Shown here piece after piece: positions 36,307 through 47,299 of a DNA stretch of 64,000 nt. A program made the translations under genes and the position numbers. The notes below the pieces were generated by a model. The model searched no databases, had not been told where the DNA came from, and saw only the letters and a list, made by a program, of their open reading frames with translations. Source of the DNA: Oscarella lobularis (taxonomy: Eukaryota > Porifera > Homoscleromorpha > Homosclerophorida > Oscarellidae); contig NC_089185.1 of NCBI RefSeq assembly GCF_947507565.1, forward strand, positions 248,001 to 312,000, in the 5' to 3' direction. Within the stretch, counting starts at the first letter, position 1. Each line of letters begins with the position of its first letter.

Positions 36307-38121
36307 ATCAAGTTCGAGTTCAGCAAGAGGTATTGCATATATGCATACGGCCTCCTGGGCTTCCAATCATGCACACGAGCTCCCCCAGTCCTTTTTACAC
36401 ACTAGCAAGAAATCTATAGGTTCGTTTTGGGGGGGGGAGAGCGATTCCGGCCGTTGTACTGGCAGGAATGTTGGTTATTGTCTATGTATGTACCTTCTAT
36501 TTTATCCTCCATTTTGCATGGTCCTTGGGGCGGTAAACAGGGAGATATTAGCGCGACGCGTTCTAGCTGACGTCACAGTCACATTGCGAAGGTTCTCGAG
36601 ATCACTCAGATCAGTGTCCGTTTCCCCTGCTCCCTCCAACAACGCCACGCAATCGTAGGGCAATAGATATAGAGAAAAACGTATTGTAAGTATGGGTATG
36701 CCTACTAGGTGTAGCTAAGGTGCACCCATCAGATCGTACCGTCAACAAACCCCATTTCTGCCGAAACGCGCATCTTTTTCACTATTTCGAGTAAGCGTGG
36801 GAACAGTAAATGTAGTGTACACACCCAGCTCTGTCCCTCGCGCCCGTCCAATCAGTCTTTGCGGCCGCGGCGCGTCTGCGTTTCGTCTTCGGCTCGTTTA
36901 TTTGTTTGTTTGGCTGTCAGCTCTTTTCTACGTGTTGACGCAAACGAAATCACGGTCGCGCATTTTTTACGAGCGGCTCGATCGGAGAAAAGAACCGCGC
37001 GGCAGTTTGAGGTCCCCTATTTATTTATTTATACTTCCTCTCGATTTATGCCGTTCTCGCGCTCGCTCGCTCGTTCTATCGTTCGCCTACGCCTTTTCGC
37101 TTTTTCCTGTTTGTGAGAGCGCGAGAACGTTCGATGTCGATCGCGTGGATTTCGCGTGAGTGGGCGGCGATTGTTTTTACGAGCGATACGCACACACGTG
37201 AGGTTCGGGGCGCCTGCCGTCCGTCGGGGCGTCCTCTTCTAATCAGCGACCCTTTGTCCCCGTTTCGAAAGCGATTCTTCGCTCGTACGCTCTCCTCTCC
37301 GATCGATTATTAAAAAAATGATCGACATTTTCGTTGATCTAAACCGTTTCTCTCTCTTTTTCTCTTCTAAAAGAGCGTTTCCATTCACGACCGCCCGCGA
37401 CCCGTTTAGTGGTAGTGCGAGTATGTTTGTTTGCTCGATCTACCATCTTCGGTGCGTTGTTCCCTACTTTGGGAAAAAGATGGCCTATGATGGCCTATGA
37501 CGTGCGAGTCGTAAAAACTTCCGTCTAGCGCGTCGCTTTGGGTTCGCGCATTCGCTATTTCGTAACTAGGAGCAACGCGGTTCGTTTTGCGTTGTATTTG
37601 AGACTCCAGAAGCAGTTGCCTGCTTACAGTTCCCTTCTAATGCAATTAGTCGCCCCAAGTGGGCAGCTCTAACGCCAATATAGACAGCGACCGCGTGCAC
37701 GTTTGCCTCATTTGTCTTCCACAACTCGACCGCTTTGTTCGATAGAAAAGAGGGGTCAAACGCACGTTGAAACGTACCAGATCGGTAAAGAGAAGGAAAT
37801 CGCCCCCGCGCGCGCATGTCGCAATAAAAAAGAAGCGGCGAGGCAAAACGATTCGCGACGATCGCTCCCCACGCTGCCGGAGATGCGAAAAAAACCTAGA
37901 ATTAGCTATATCTGCGGCGATCGTAAGAGAAAGAACGAGTCTTTCGGTCGGTTTATTCGGTCAGCACGTCGCTTATGTCATTACGGCTTCTCGAGACACC
38001 TGGCCTCGCCCCAACGATTTACGACTCCTCTAATCAATGACCCTCTTGTTGTCCTTCCTCAGGTGTGCCATTCGCTCGTACGCTCGACTCGACTCGACAG
38101 GGGGAAAAATAATCGATCGTC
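36307..38121. other. Gene-free 1.8-kb region upstream of ANKRD6
   Basis: The longest stretch without a gene in the window. All open frames are short and show no recognisable motif. It could hold an untranslated 5' exon or regulatory DNA of ANKRD6. A tandem repeat of GATGGCCTAT occurs at about 37480-37500; otherwise I see nothing distinct. Confidence 0.5.
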
Positions 38122-41100
38122 ATGTCGCGACCGGATCCCAATTCGAAGCTATCGAATCTTATGCTCGTCGCCGCTAGCCGGGGGATGGACCAGGACGTAC
38201 GACGCCTACTCAATCAAGGCGCTCCTTTCGGCCGCGACTGGGTAAGCGTTGGAAGCCGTACGCGCGACGGCGACGGAGCGACTTTTTCCCGGAACTCGCA
38301 CCCCCTCGCTTTTGTCACAAATACTAATTTCTTTCGTTTTAGCTCGGTCGCAGCGCTTTGCATTTGGCCGCCTCTGGCGGCCATAGCGACGTAATACGAA
38401 TCCTCATCGTCGCCGGTTGCGACATCAACCGACGTGACCAGGTAAAAAAAGGAAAACGCGCTTCGCTCGCTCTCTTCCGGCCGAACGCCCGCGCATCGCG
38501 ATATCGTGTTGACGTAAAAAAAACCAATGTTTACTGGTGTTCCCGCGTTGCCAGGTGAGCTGCACTGCGCTTCATCGTGCCGTCGCCGCCGACAGCACGT
38601 CCGCCGTCAAAGCGCTGCTTGCCGGCAGTTGCAAAGTCGATTTGCAAGACGAAGTGCGCACGCACGCGCGTACTTTCGTAAAGTGCTCAAATTTTTTGTA
38701 CTGTAGCATGGAAACACGGCGTTGCACGAGGCTGCTTGGTCGGGCTATTATCGAGTCGTTCGTCTTCTTGTCAAGGCGCGATGCAATCCCAACGTGCGGA
38801 ATCAAGTGAGTTTAGCGAAGTGGACTCCCCTCCCCCTCTCTCCTCTCATCATCGTTATCTATCTCCCCAGTCCGGTTTTACTGCCTTGCACCTCGCTGCG
38901 CAGAACGGCCACGTCAAAGCCGTTCAGGAACTCATCAACGGTGCCGCGGATATTCAAGCGTTGAACGATGTACCGCAGCGATAACGCGAAGGGGGGGAAA
39001 AAGTCACTAATGGTCTCTGTGGGTTCTTTTCTAGTATGGCGACACGCCGCTTCACGTTGCGACGCGCTACGGTCACTTAGAAATATCGCGTCGACTCGTG
39101 AACGCCGGCTGCAGCTTGGATACGTTCAACAAGGAACGCATCGCGCCCATTCACATCGCCGCGCAAGCGGGAATGCTTCAGATCGCCGAGCTTCTTATCG
39201 ACTCGGGATGCGATCTATTGGCGCAGACGAAGGTAAGAACGAGCGCCAATCAGAATTCGTTGTCATAGCGCGGGAACCAATCAGAGCTCGCGCTCCGATG
39301 TCCTAATGCAACTTCTGATTCTTTTTCTCTATAATTGTAGGAGGGTTTGACGGCCGTCGCTTTGGCGAACCGCTATCGGAATCGCGAATGTACGCGCCTG
39401 TTAAGCAGAGCAATGCAGGTGAGCGGGCGTTTAGTCTTCGCGAAAATAAGCGGCGCGCGTAAACGAACTTTTGGCTGGCAATGATCATCCAAAACGCGTC
39501 AATTACACCTTGGCGTAGTTATTAGAACTAGAAGTCTCCTCGCGGTGATTATCGATTCATCTATCGAGTTATAGCGGAGCCACAGCAGCACGGAGGTCGA
39601 GACTCGACGTTCGTCGAGCTTCCCTGCTGCAAGAGAGCGCGATTAACATAATTAGAAACCCAGCGCAGCGCATACATTTATATCTTTCGAGTGGAGATCC
39701 CCATTGATTCCCTTTTCCTCCAGGCGCTGGGACCGAAATCGCTCGTTCCACCGAGTCCCTACGGAGCCGCCTACCTAACCCGCAACGAGGTACGCATACG
39801 AAAGCAGATAACGACAACACGTCTTGAATTCTTTCCATTAGGAACCTAATGTTCGCGGTCGGACAAGGCAGCGTCACCACAGGTATGCCGATGGCTGGGT
39901 TGGGTAGAAGTCAAGTTTCCAGTTTGCTCAGCTAAACATAGGCCCTCGTTCCCATCTCCTTTATTCTCCATAATTGGAATTATTTAATCAGATGTTTAGT
40001 GAGATCCGTTCCTTACGTCGTTTTCTTTTTTTTCTTACCGCAGCGACGAGTCCGACACGCGCGGCGCCGCTGGAGACCTAAGTCTCGCCGTCGCCACTCG
40101 AAATGAACCGTCGTCGTCGTCGTCAAGACGACGACGAAGTGGATCGGTGGAGCGGAACTTCGTCGCCGGCGACGTTGTTCGAGTTGATTATCCGGCATCC
40201 CCGTACTTCGAAAACGGCGATAGTCAGCCAATGGGACCGAGACGATACCAGGTCCCGGTGAACAGGCAATGGGTAAGATCGAAATAAAAAGAAAAAGAAA
40301 ATAACGATTAAGGAATTCAGATTCAACATCGAGATGACGAAAGTCAGGGTCGCGATTCCACGACGTCGGCGAGTAGCGCCGGCGCCAGTAGCTCCGGTAG
40401 AGGAGGAGGAGGATACCGATCCAGGTCAGTAAACAGCGCTAGAGACCCGTTTTCTCAAATAAATAAAATCTTTCTTCTTTCTTTACAGTTCCGAGAGATC
40501 AAAGGACTCCAACGGGAAGCGAGGCAAACGAGCGATACCGGTGCCTCAATCCGATTCGCGTCGACAGCAGTCTTTGCGAGTAAGTAACGCGATTAGACCG
40601 CGCGCGATCTTCTCATTCCTGAGATCTCAGGCTCCACCCGCTTCGGCTCCGGCAGCGCCTTACAGGCCGCCTCCGCCGCCGTACGGCGCTACGTCTCGTC
40701 AATCGGATCAGTACTCTTCCTTGTCGCCGAAGCCGCCGCGTCGGCACTCGGCGGATAATGCCCAAAGTGCTCCCCAAAGTCGATTGGTCGACAAGCCGGC
40801 CACCATTCGTGTTCGCCATCCATTCAAGGGGTCCAATCGGCCGACGAATCCGTTTAAAAAACCGCCTAATCTTTTCTTCGTTTCGTTTGAGGATCCCGAA
40901 CCGATTGAAGACGCGTGTCGTCTGTCGGATATCGGCGGTCGTCCGTACGTGCCGCCGACGCGAAACCTCGCGAGACGGATCGTCGAGAAACGAATCGAAG
41001 AGGAAGACCCAAATCCTCGACGAATCGAGAGCACGTCGTCGACGTCGACGCAAGACGATATCGTTCGAAGAAACGGTAGCCACGATGACGGCGAAGACGG

Positions 41101-41999
41101 AGACGACGACGATGACGACGTCGACGAGGAGAATCGCTCTGTTAGTCCGTACGTGAGATTGGCGGAGAATTCGCCGGGCGACTGTAGCAGCCCCGGGCCC
41201 AATTCGACTGCGTTCTTAAAACCGGGTTGTTTGAAGCAGAACGGTGCCGGCAGTTCGCAGCAGAAACGAGTCGCTTTTGATATTCCGGCTGAGGATCAGA
41301 AGGAAAACATTGAGGAAAGAAAAACGGGCGACGGAGCGCAAGCGACAGAGACGGTGCTTTTGGAGACGAATGATGATGACGGCGGTGATAACGAGGAAAA
41401 AAATCTGAAGTCAGATACCGCCGCCGCCGCCGCCGCCGCCGTCGCCGCTGCGGTGTCGCCGACGGCGGACGAACACGGAACGAGAATGGCGGCGCTGAGA
41501 ACGCGACACAGCAGTCTTCCAGAATCGCAGCAACACGTCGCATCGCGCGGCGGCGGCGGCGGCGACGGGGGAAAAAAGAGCAAGGGAAAATTGTCGACGT
41601 TTAAAGCGCTGAAAAAGTTCGTCATGTCGCGGCACAGCAAGTCGGCGTTGAAGAAGCGAATGAGCGAGGCGGCTGTTTTGTCGTTGGACAAGTCCGGCGC
41701 CGGTGGAAGCGTCGTTCAATCGTCGACGAGCTTGCAGAGATCGAGTTCTGTTCGACAGAGGCCGAACAATGCGGCGGAAGGCGTCACGGAGGCGCCGCCC
41801 TCAAACGGAATCCAGCGCGGCGGACGGCACAATTCGGAAGTACTGCCGCGCTCAGCGGGTCTTTTTCGAATATTGCGCAACAACGACGGAGGCGGCGTTC
41901 CTCCGACGTCGCCGGCGCGCATGTCGTCGTCGAGTTCACTGAATGATTTGACGGAAATTCAAAGAGAGATTTTGTCTCCGTCGTCTCCGTCGTCTCCGT

Positions 42000-42034
<35 letters not shown>

Positions 42035-42373
42035 CAGCAGTCGACATCGTCGTCGTCGTCGTCGTCAACGGATGCAGAACAAAGCAGGCGAGAATCGCTT
42101 GTCTCCGGTGAAGACGGCGCTGATTCCGTGGAATCACCCTGCGAAGCGGACAAGGATTATCAGGTGGACGCGCTGATTGCCGTGGAAAAGGCGAGAGTGG
42201 AGCGACGGTGCGAGGTGAAAACGGCCGTCGAAGTGGCGACAATGGAGAAGAGATATCAAACAAAACTACTGGAAATCGAGAGGCAATGTGAAGCCAAAGC
42301 AGCCGCAAAGGAAGTCGAATTGCAAGCGAAAATTCGACAGTTACAAGAACAACTAGTAGCTACGAAATGGTAA
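38122..42373 (+). CDS. ANKRD6: Diversin/ANKRD6-like ankyrin protein
   Basis: Cytoplasmic scaffold that in vertebrates steers Wnt signalling from beta-catenin to planar polarity via Dishevelled. Exons 38122-38241, 38343-38441, 38555-38653, 38707-38805, 38871-38969, 39035-39232, 39341-39418, 39724-39789, 39842-39882, 40044-40272, 40321-40424, 40489-40579, 40631-42373. Most early exons are 99 or 198 bases, one or two 33-residue ankyrin repeats each (LGRSALHLAASGGH, CTALHRAV, HGNTALHEAAWSGY, GFTALHLAAQNGH, YGDTPLHVATRYGH, APIHIAAQAGM). A long Ser/Pro/Arg-rich low-complexity region follows, then a C-terminal coiled coil (EKARVERRCEVKTAVE.., QLQEQLVATKW). The coil matches the position of the Diversin C-terminal helix. 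Number of repeats and both ends agree with ANKRD6; orthology is probable. Confidence 0.8.
41996..42062. repeat. Low-complexity (ACGCAG)n and (TCG)n tracts in ANKRD6
   Basis: About five ACGCAG units encode alternating Thr-Gln, then CAG and TCG codons encode poly-Gln and poly-Ser. In-frame and likely length-variable. Confidence 0.85.
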
Positions 42374-42475
42374 CAGTTTAGTCAGCGAGATATTTCAGTA
42401 GTATTACACCGCATGAATTACTGTACTAACGATTAATTAATATCCCGTTGTCCGGGACTCGTCGACATTGCAGTC

Positions 42476-44977
42476 ATGACGACAACAGATGAGATAGCGA
42501 ACGACGACGTGGACGTTCCAGGTTAGTTTACCGGAACGTAGGCGTCCCCACAGCTTATTCCCGACTCGAGGCACGATCTAGACTTGCTTTCTGTCGCAGA
42601 AACTGGAGCCGTTTTCACGTTCGGTCGATCGAAATTCGCTGACAACGTGACGAACAAGTTTTGGATCAAAAACGATCCGATCGTCACCGTTGCGTGCGGC
42701 GACGAGCACAGCGCCGTCGTAACAGGTAGGTAGCTAGATAGGCAGGTACTGTACTGTAAGGATATCGACGTTTCCAAGAGATGAAACGCATTAGACGCTC
42801 TCGCATTGCTACTTGTGACTTTTTCGTTCAATGAACGATGTCCGGGCACTTTTGTGACAGAATGCTATTTCTCGCAGCTTCTGGTCGCTTATACACGTTC
42901 GGAAGCAACGATTGGGGTCAGTTAGGTCACGGCAATACGAAGACCTATTACAAACCGGGCTTCGTTCGAAGTAAGAGTCGTTTAGGGAGAAAAGGAGATT
43001 ATAAACGCCGAGTTTTCAGGCTTAAAACACGAGGTTATTCGTCTCGTCGCTTGCGGCCGATCGCACACGATCGCGGCGACGGAGACGGGCCGGCTATACG
43101 CGTTCGGCGCCGGCGGCGAAGGCCAATTGGGTTTAGACGACTTCAGTAACTACACTTCGCCGAAATTGATCGAAGGAATCGGATCGCAGGACTACGCTCT
43201 CGTGTCGTGCGGCACCGAACACTCAGCAGCACTAACAAGTAAGAAAAAATAAGGCTTGCCCGTCTCAATGTTGATTTTCGAGCTTTTTTAGAGGAGGGAG
43301 CTTTGTATGTATGGGGTTCCAATTCTGATGGGCAGCTGGGCGTCGATGTGGGAGCCGATTCGGGCGCTCCGGTTGTACTGGACGTCGGATTTCCTATAAA
43401 ACACGCCAGTTGCGGATACTACCACACGGGCATAGTAACAAGTAAGATTTCATGAAATACATAAAGAATTATTCATTGGTTCGTTTTTTTTAGAGAATGG
43501 TCGGCTGTACGTGTGCGGGGAAAACGACAGCGGGAAACTGGGTCTAGGAGACGACACGAGTCCGTGCGAACAGCCGAGAATCGTCCGAGGCATCGACGAA
43601 GAAGTGGAGTCCGTTTCATGTGGCAACGCTCATACCATAGTCTGCACAGGTATACCCTACAACTAGCGTTTCTTATAGACGTCTATTCTTCTATTAGTAT
43701 CAGGCCGGCTCTATGCTTTTGGGGAGGGCTCCAGTGGCCAGCTGGGTCTCTCCACTGGAACTCTCAGTTCCAGTGAGCCCGTCTTAGTCGACGCTCTGAC
43801 GTCGTCGTCGTCGTCTCGAGTCATTGACGTGAAATGTGGCGAGAGTCATAGCGCGTGCGTGACCGATGGCGGATTTTTGCTCACGTTCGGCAGCGGGCGA
43901 CACGGGAAATTAGGTCACGGGCAGGAGAATTTGTCGAATTTGTTCTGTCCGACTCGCGTTGAGCGTTTCTCGCGATTTCACGTTCAGAAAGTCAGAGCTA
44001 AAAGACGTAGACGCGTTGTCTTTGTTTATTGGAAATTCTTTCCCAGGTTGCGTGTGGAGGATGTCACATGCTTGTTTCTGCTGTGCCACGTGGTAATATT
44101 GCCGCCGCCGCCGCCGCCGCCGTTGTCGCTGCCGCCCCCGTTTTGACGTCAGCAGAGACGTCAGTAGATCCTCTTGCCGCTTCACAGTCACTTACGTCTG
44201 CTCGGCATCGAAGGAGGTCAAGAGAACTGGTCTGAAAACTATTTTTTCTGGGGATTTTACTTGATTTTTGTTGCTTAGTCTCAGGGTCCGCTTAGTCCTC
44301 TTCAGCCACTTGGACGTACTCTTCCTAAACTGAGTTCTCTTGGTTTGAAAGAAGAGATTGGGAATGGTTCGAAGGCGATTTCGGTTGCCGCTTTTTCGAA
44401 GCCAAAATTGCCTGATATTTCGGTGGGAAATAACCTGAGTGAGCCTTTGCTGCCCGAAGGCATAGTCAGAGCTTTTAAGCCAGAGGGGAGTGGAGACGAT
44501 GATGTTCCTGAAGTCAGTGAAGAGAGCGGGTTATCTGAAAGCGAGGAGGAGGAGGAGGAGGCAGCGGAGGATGAAGCCCAGGAAGAAGAAATAGGAGAAG
44601 GGAAAGACGAAAAGGACAAGGAAGAGGCAGATGGCAATGAAGAGGCGCAGGAGGAGGAGGACGAAGAAGAAGAACAAAATAATGACGACAATGATGACAA
44701 GAAGAATGGTGTCAAAGTAACGGATCAAGAAGCCGCTGAAAATGGAAACGGGACTGCGGAATCTTCGGAGACAAAAGACACGAAGGAGCCTGTAGAAAAG
44801 CAATCAAAATTTTCAAAGGTGAGATATATTACAAAGAACGCTTCCGCTGGATTGATTGGTTTTCTCTCTCAGCTGTTTTTCTGGAAGAAAAAGAAGACGA
44901 AGCGGGATGAAGGGGAGAAAACTGCGAGCCCAAATCAACCAGAAGCCAAGCAGTCTTCCGTTTGTAGTATACTTTAG
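42476..44977 (+). CDS. RPGR: RPGR-like RCC1-propeller protein with prenylation tail
   Basis: Ciliary transition-zone protein that works with RPGRIP1, PDE6D and ARL3. Exons 42476-42521, 42600-42725, 42878-42970, 43020-43238, 43292-43441, 43494-43649, 43698-43990, 44047-44229, 44279-44977. The first eight encode a seven-bladed RCC1 propeller with blade signatures [96 protein letters not shown]. The last exon has a Glu/Asp-rich region and a Lys-rich stretch, and ends in CSIL, a CaaX box predicted to be geranylgeranylated. Vertebrate RPGR(1-19) ends in CTIL. The GRSKFADN start is diagnostic for RPGR among RCC1 proteins. Confidence 0.9.
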
Positions 44978-45002
44978 TATTATTTATTATTCGTAATCGC
45001 TA

Positions 45003-45282
45003 ATATTAAAAAGAAATATAATATCTTTCACGTGAACACGGACGGCCCTTCTGAGCTGTAGCTGGTCTAAGGAAACCGATCAGAAAACGTGTTCGGGGCC
45101 CCTCCTTATCGCGTCGACAGCTCAAATCCGACGAAGAATAGATCGCGACGGTTTTGGGATCGTCTCCAAAGCCGTACATCTGGAAAAACGCCGATCGATC
45201 GATTTTCTTGCGCGCAAACGTTCTACTACTCACTGGAAGCGCTCTGTCTGGCCAGATCGTCGCCGGAATCAGCATCGGCCAT
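45003..45282 (-). pseudogene. Possible TAF13-like fragment
   Basis: A short minus-strand frame reads MADADSGDDLARQ from an ATG at 45282; another frame reads RTFARKKIDRSAFF then MYGFGDD. TAF13 carries LFSKELR..MMYGFGDD at its N-terminus, but the expected histone-fold sequence does not follow. Either chance or a decayed fragment. Very uncertain. Confidence 0.2.
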
Positions 45283-45733
45283 TTTAGAACGATCACGTGG
45301 AAGTAAGTCGCGGCGCGCACGATGAAACTCAAGAAGCGTGCTCTCCAAATTTTCACAATTTATTCGCACAACACAAAAAGGCATGGACCAGTCAAGCGCG
45401 TTGTCCTTCGATTCCTTCGATAGCGTTTTCTTCCTTTTTCACCCTAAAAAAATAAGCTTAGACTCTGCCAATAAATCCGTGTACGTACCTTTTTGTTGCG
45501 TCCGTATTCGCGTTACCCAGGCTACACCGCGGGGAGGTTCGGACGCGTCGTAGCCCAGGGAAGTCTTCGCAAAGCGATGACCCCCTTCCAAAAAGTGTCG
45601 GGCGAGTTGCGGGTCCTCGGCCACTCCGATCAGTACCGCCTGGACGAGAGTCGGCCCCTAAAACCGAGTCCCCCGGCTCGTTGGTACCAAAGCCTTCGGT
45701 ATGTCTTCCTGAGAAGAACCGGGCCTTGCGGAA

Positions 45734-46498
45734 GTGGAGAACGGCCGACCTTGTAGAGTCGACAGGGAAGGCAGTGCAATGCCCAAGTCGAAGTCTCCTG
45801 GGCCAGGTCATCCTCCGTCTAATCGTGCCAATGGTGAGATAAGTGCCGGCAACCAGACCGCTTGCGACACCCCCTCCAAGTCTTGCTCTACCACCTGGGA
45901 TGAAGCTGGATACCACGCGCTGACCTGTCGGAAGGATGGAGGCCAAACTCGTCGTCACGATCACATCCAACACACGTGGCTCTCTCTATTACGATCCGTC
46001 AATTTCCACTGTGAGCTAGAGGAACTGGGCGACTTTGGTGACTTCAAGCGACCAGATATCAGCATCTATGACTACCAAGATGGCAAGAAATTACTTCTCG
46101 ACGTTTCGATCATCCACCCTCAACGTCCGAGTTGTCTGCCGCAGAGCCATTCCACCAACGGAGCAGCGGCCATCTTACGCGACACCGAGAAGTCGACAAA
46201 ATACCGTGCGGAGGCAATCTCCCTCGGTTATCTCTTCGAGCCTTTGACGCTCGAAGTCTTCGGACGTTGGAGTCCGGTCGCCGTCGACTTCTTCAACAAG
46301 ATCGTCCGTCGCCCGTCCATCGAATTTCTCGATGACCGTCCCGCTGCTGCTCGATACTGGCGCCGACGCTTCGCTGTTTGTCTGCAGCGCTTGAATGCGC
46401 AAATCCTTCTTCGCAAGGTAACGCTTCTCGTCCCGGGGTCTACGGTGGGTGATCGCTTGGGTCCTCATGACACTGACATTCGATTTTTCTCTAATTAA
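45734..46498 (+). mobile_element. 3' remnant of a non-LTR retroelement with restriction-like nuclease
   Basis: The frame holds GYHALTCRKDGGQTRRHDHIQ, the zinc/His motif region, then KRPDISIYD and LLLDVSIIHP. The RPD...LDVS pattern is the core of the PD-(D/E)XK nuclease placed after reverse transcriptase in many invertebrate retroelements. No reverse transcriptase domain precedes it, and upstream frames are broken, so this is a 5'-truncated copy. It ends with stop near 46496, followed by a GC-rich tail to about 46760. Not expected to move on its own. Confidence 0.6.
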
Positions 46499-46972
46499 TC
46501 TATTGACTCTATGCATGCATCCCCCTTCCCCTGTCTGTTCCCGTCCCCTTCAATATCTCTTTTCTGCTTTCTGTCTGTTCTTTCTTTTGTGTTTAACAGA
46601 ATACAGTCGTGCCCGCTCGAGCCTAGCGCGGGCCGTACTTGTTTGGCAGCAATAAGACATTGGCGACCATTCCGCCCAGTGCGTAAACCGAGGCCGAAGC
46701 CCCCCATCGCCCTGCCTACAGGCTCCGGCACGGGATTAATCCGTGGGCCACGCTGAAACAACAACCCGAGACTTGCCTTTTGTCTTCCCCCGAGCCGGTC
46801 CGATCAAGAACGAGACGTAGAGAACCACGCCGCATCCATCCTCAGCCGCAACTGAAGGAAATCGGTGCTACGCGATGCATTTGAACGTCCCGCTTAGTCA
46901 GCAAACGCCATCATTGGTCCAACGTGATCACGTGGTTTAACCGCAAACTCTGACGTGATGGTTTGTTGGATT

Positions 46973-47049
46973 CCCGTATGTCCGGGTAGGGTAAACGGCT
47001 TTTGAAGAAAAAACAAGAGAAAACCGTTTACCCTACCCGGACATACGGG
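46973..47049. repeat. Near-perfect hairpin, about 30-base arms
   Basis: Left arm 46973-47003 and right arm 47020-47049 read CCCGTATGTCCGGGTAGGG...; they differ by one base and surround a 16-base A-rich loop. A third partial copy (CCCGGACATACGGG) follows at 47053-47066. Lies in the gap between the retroelement remnant and the end of DUOX. Foldback element or mobile-element end. Confidence 0.85.
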
Positions 47050-47299
47050 CTCCCGGACATACGGGCCTCAGCGCAAACGTTCTTATTTTCGATGCCAGCG
47101 TTTTGCTCTTAATATTTTTTTATTAACTAGCGGAGGGAAAGCGCGCGAAGAGAATTCAAATTCAAATTTCTCTTTCGTTTTTACGCTTTTGCGCATTACG
47201 CCTTGCTTCGCTAACCGTTTTTATTCGTTTTCTTGATAAATTTGAAAAAGACATGCGCTCAAAGAAAAGTACAGAGTGTGTCATAACTAAATGGTAAAC

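Noticed and set aside
45458-45973. Minus-strand frame of 171 residues
   Set aside because: Opposite strand of the retroelement remnant; no motif, and the plus frame carries the nuclease core.
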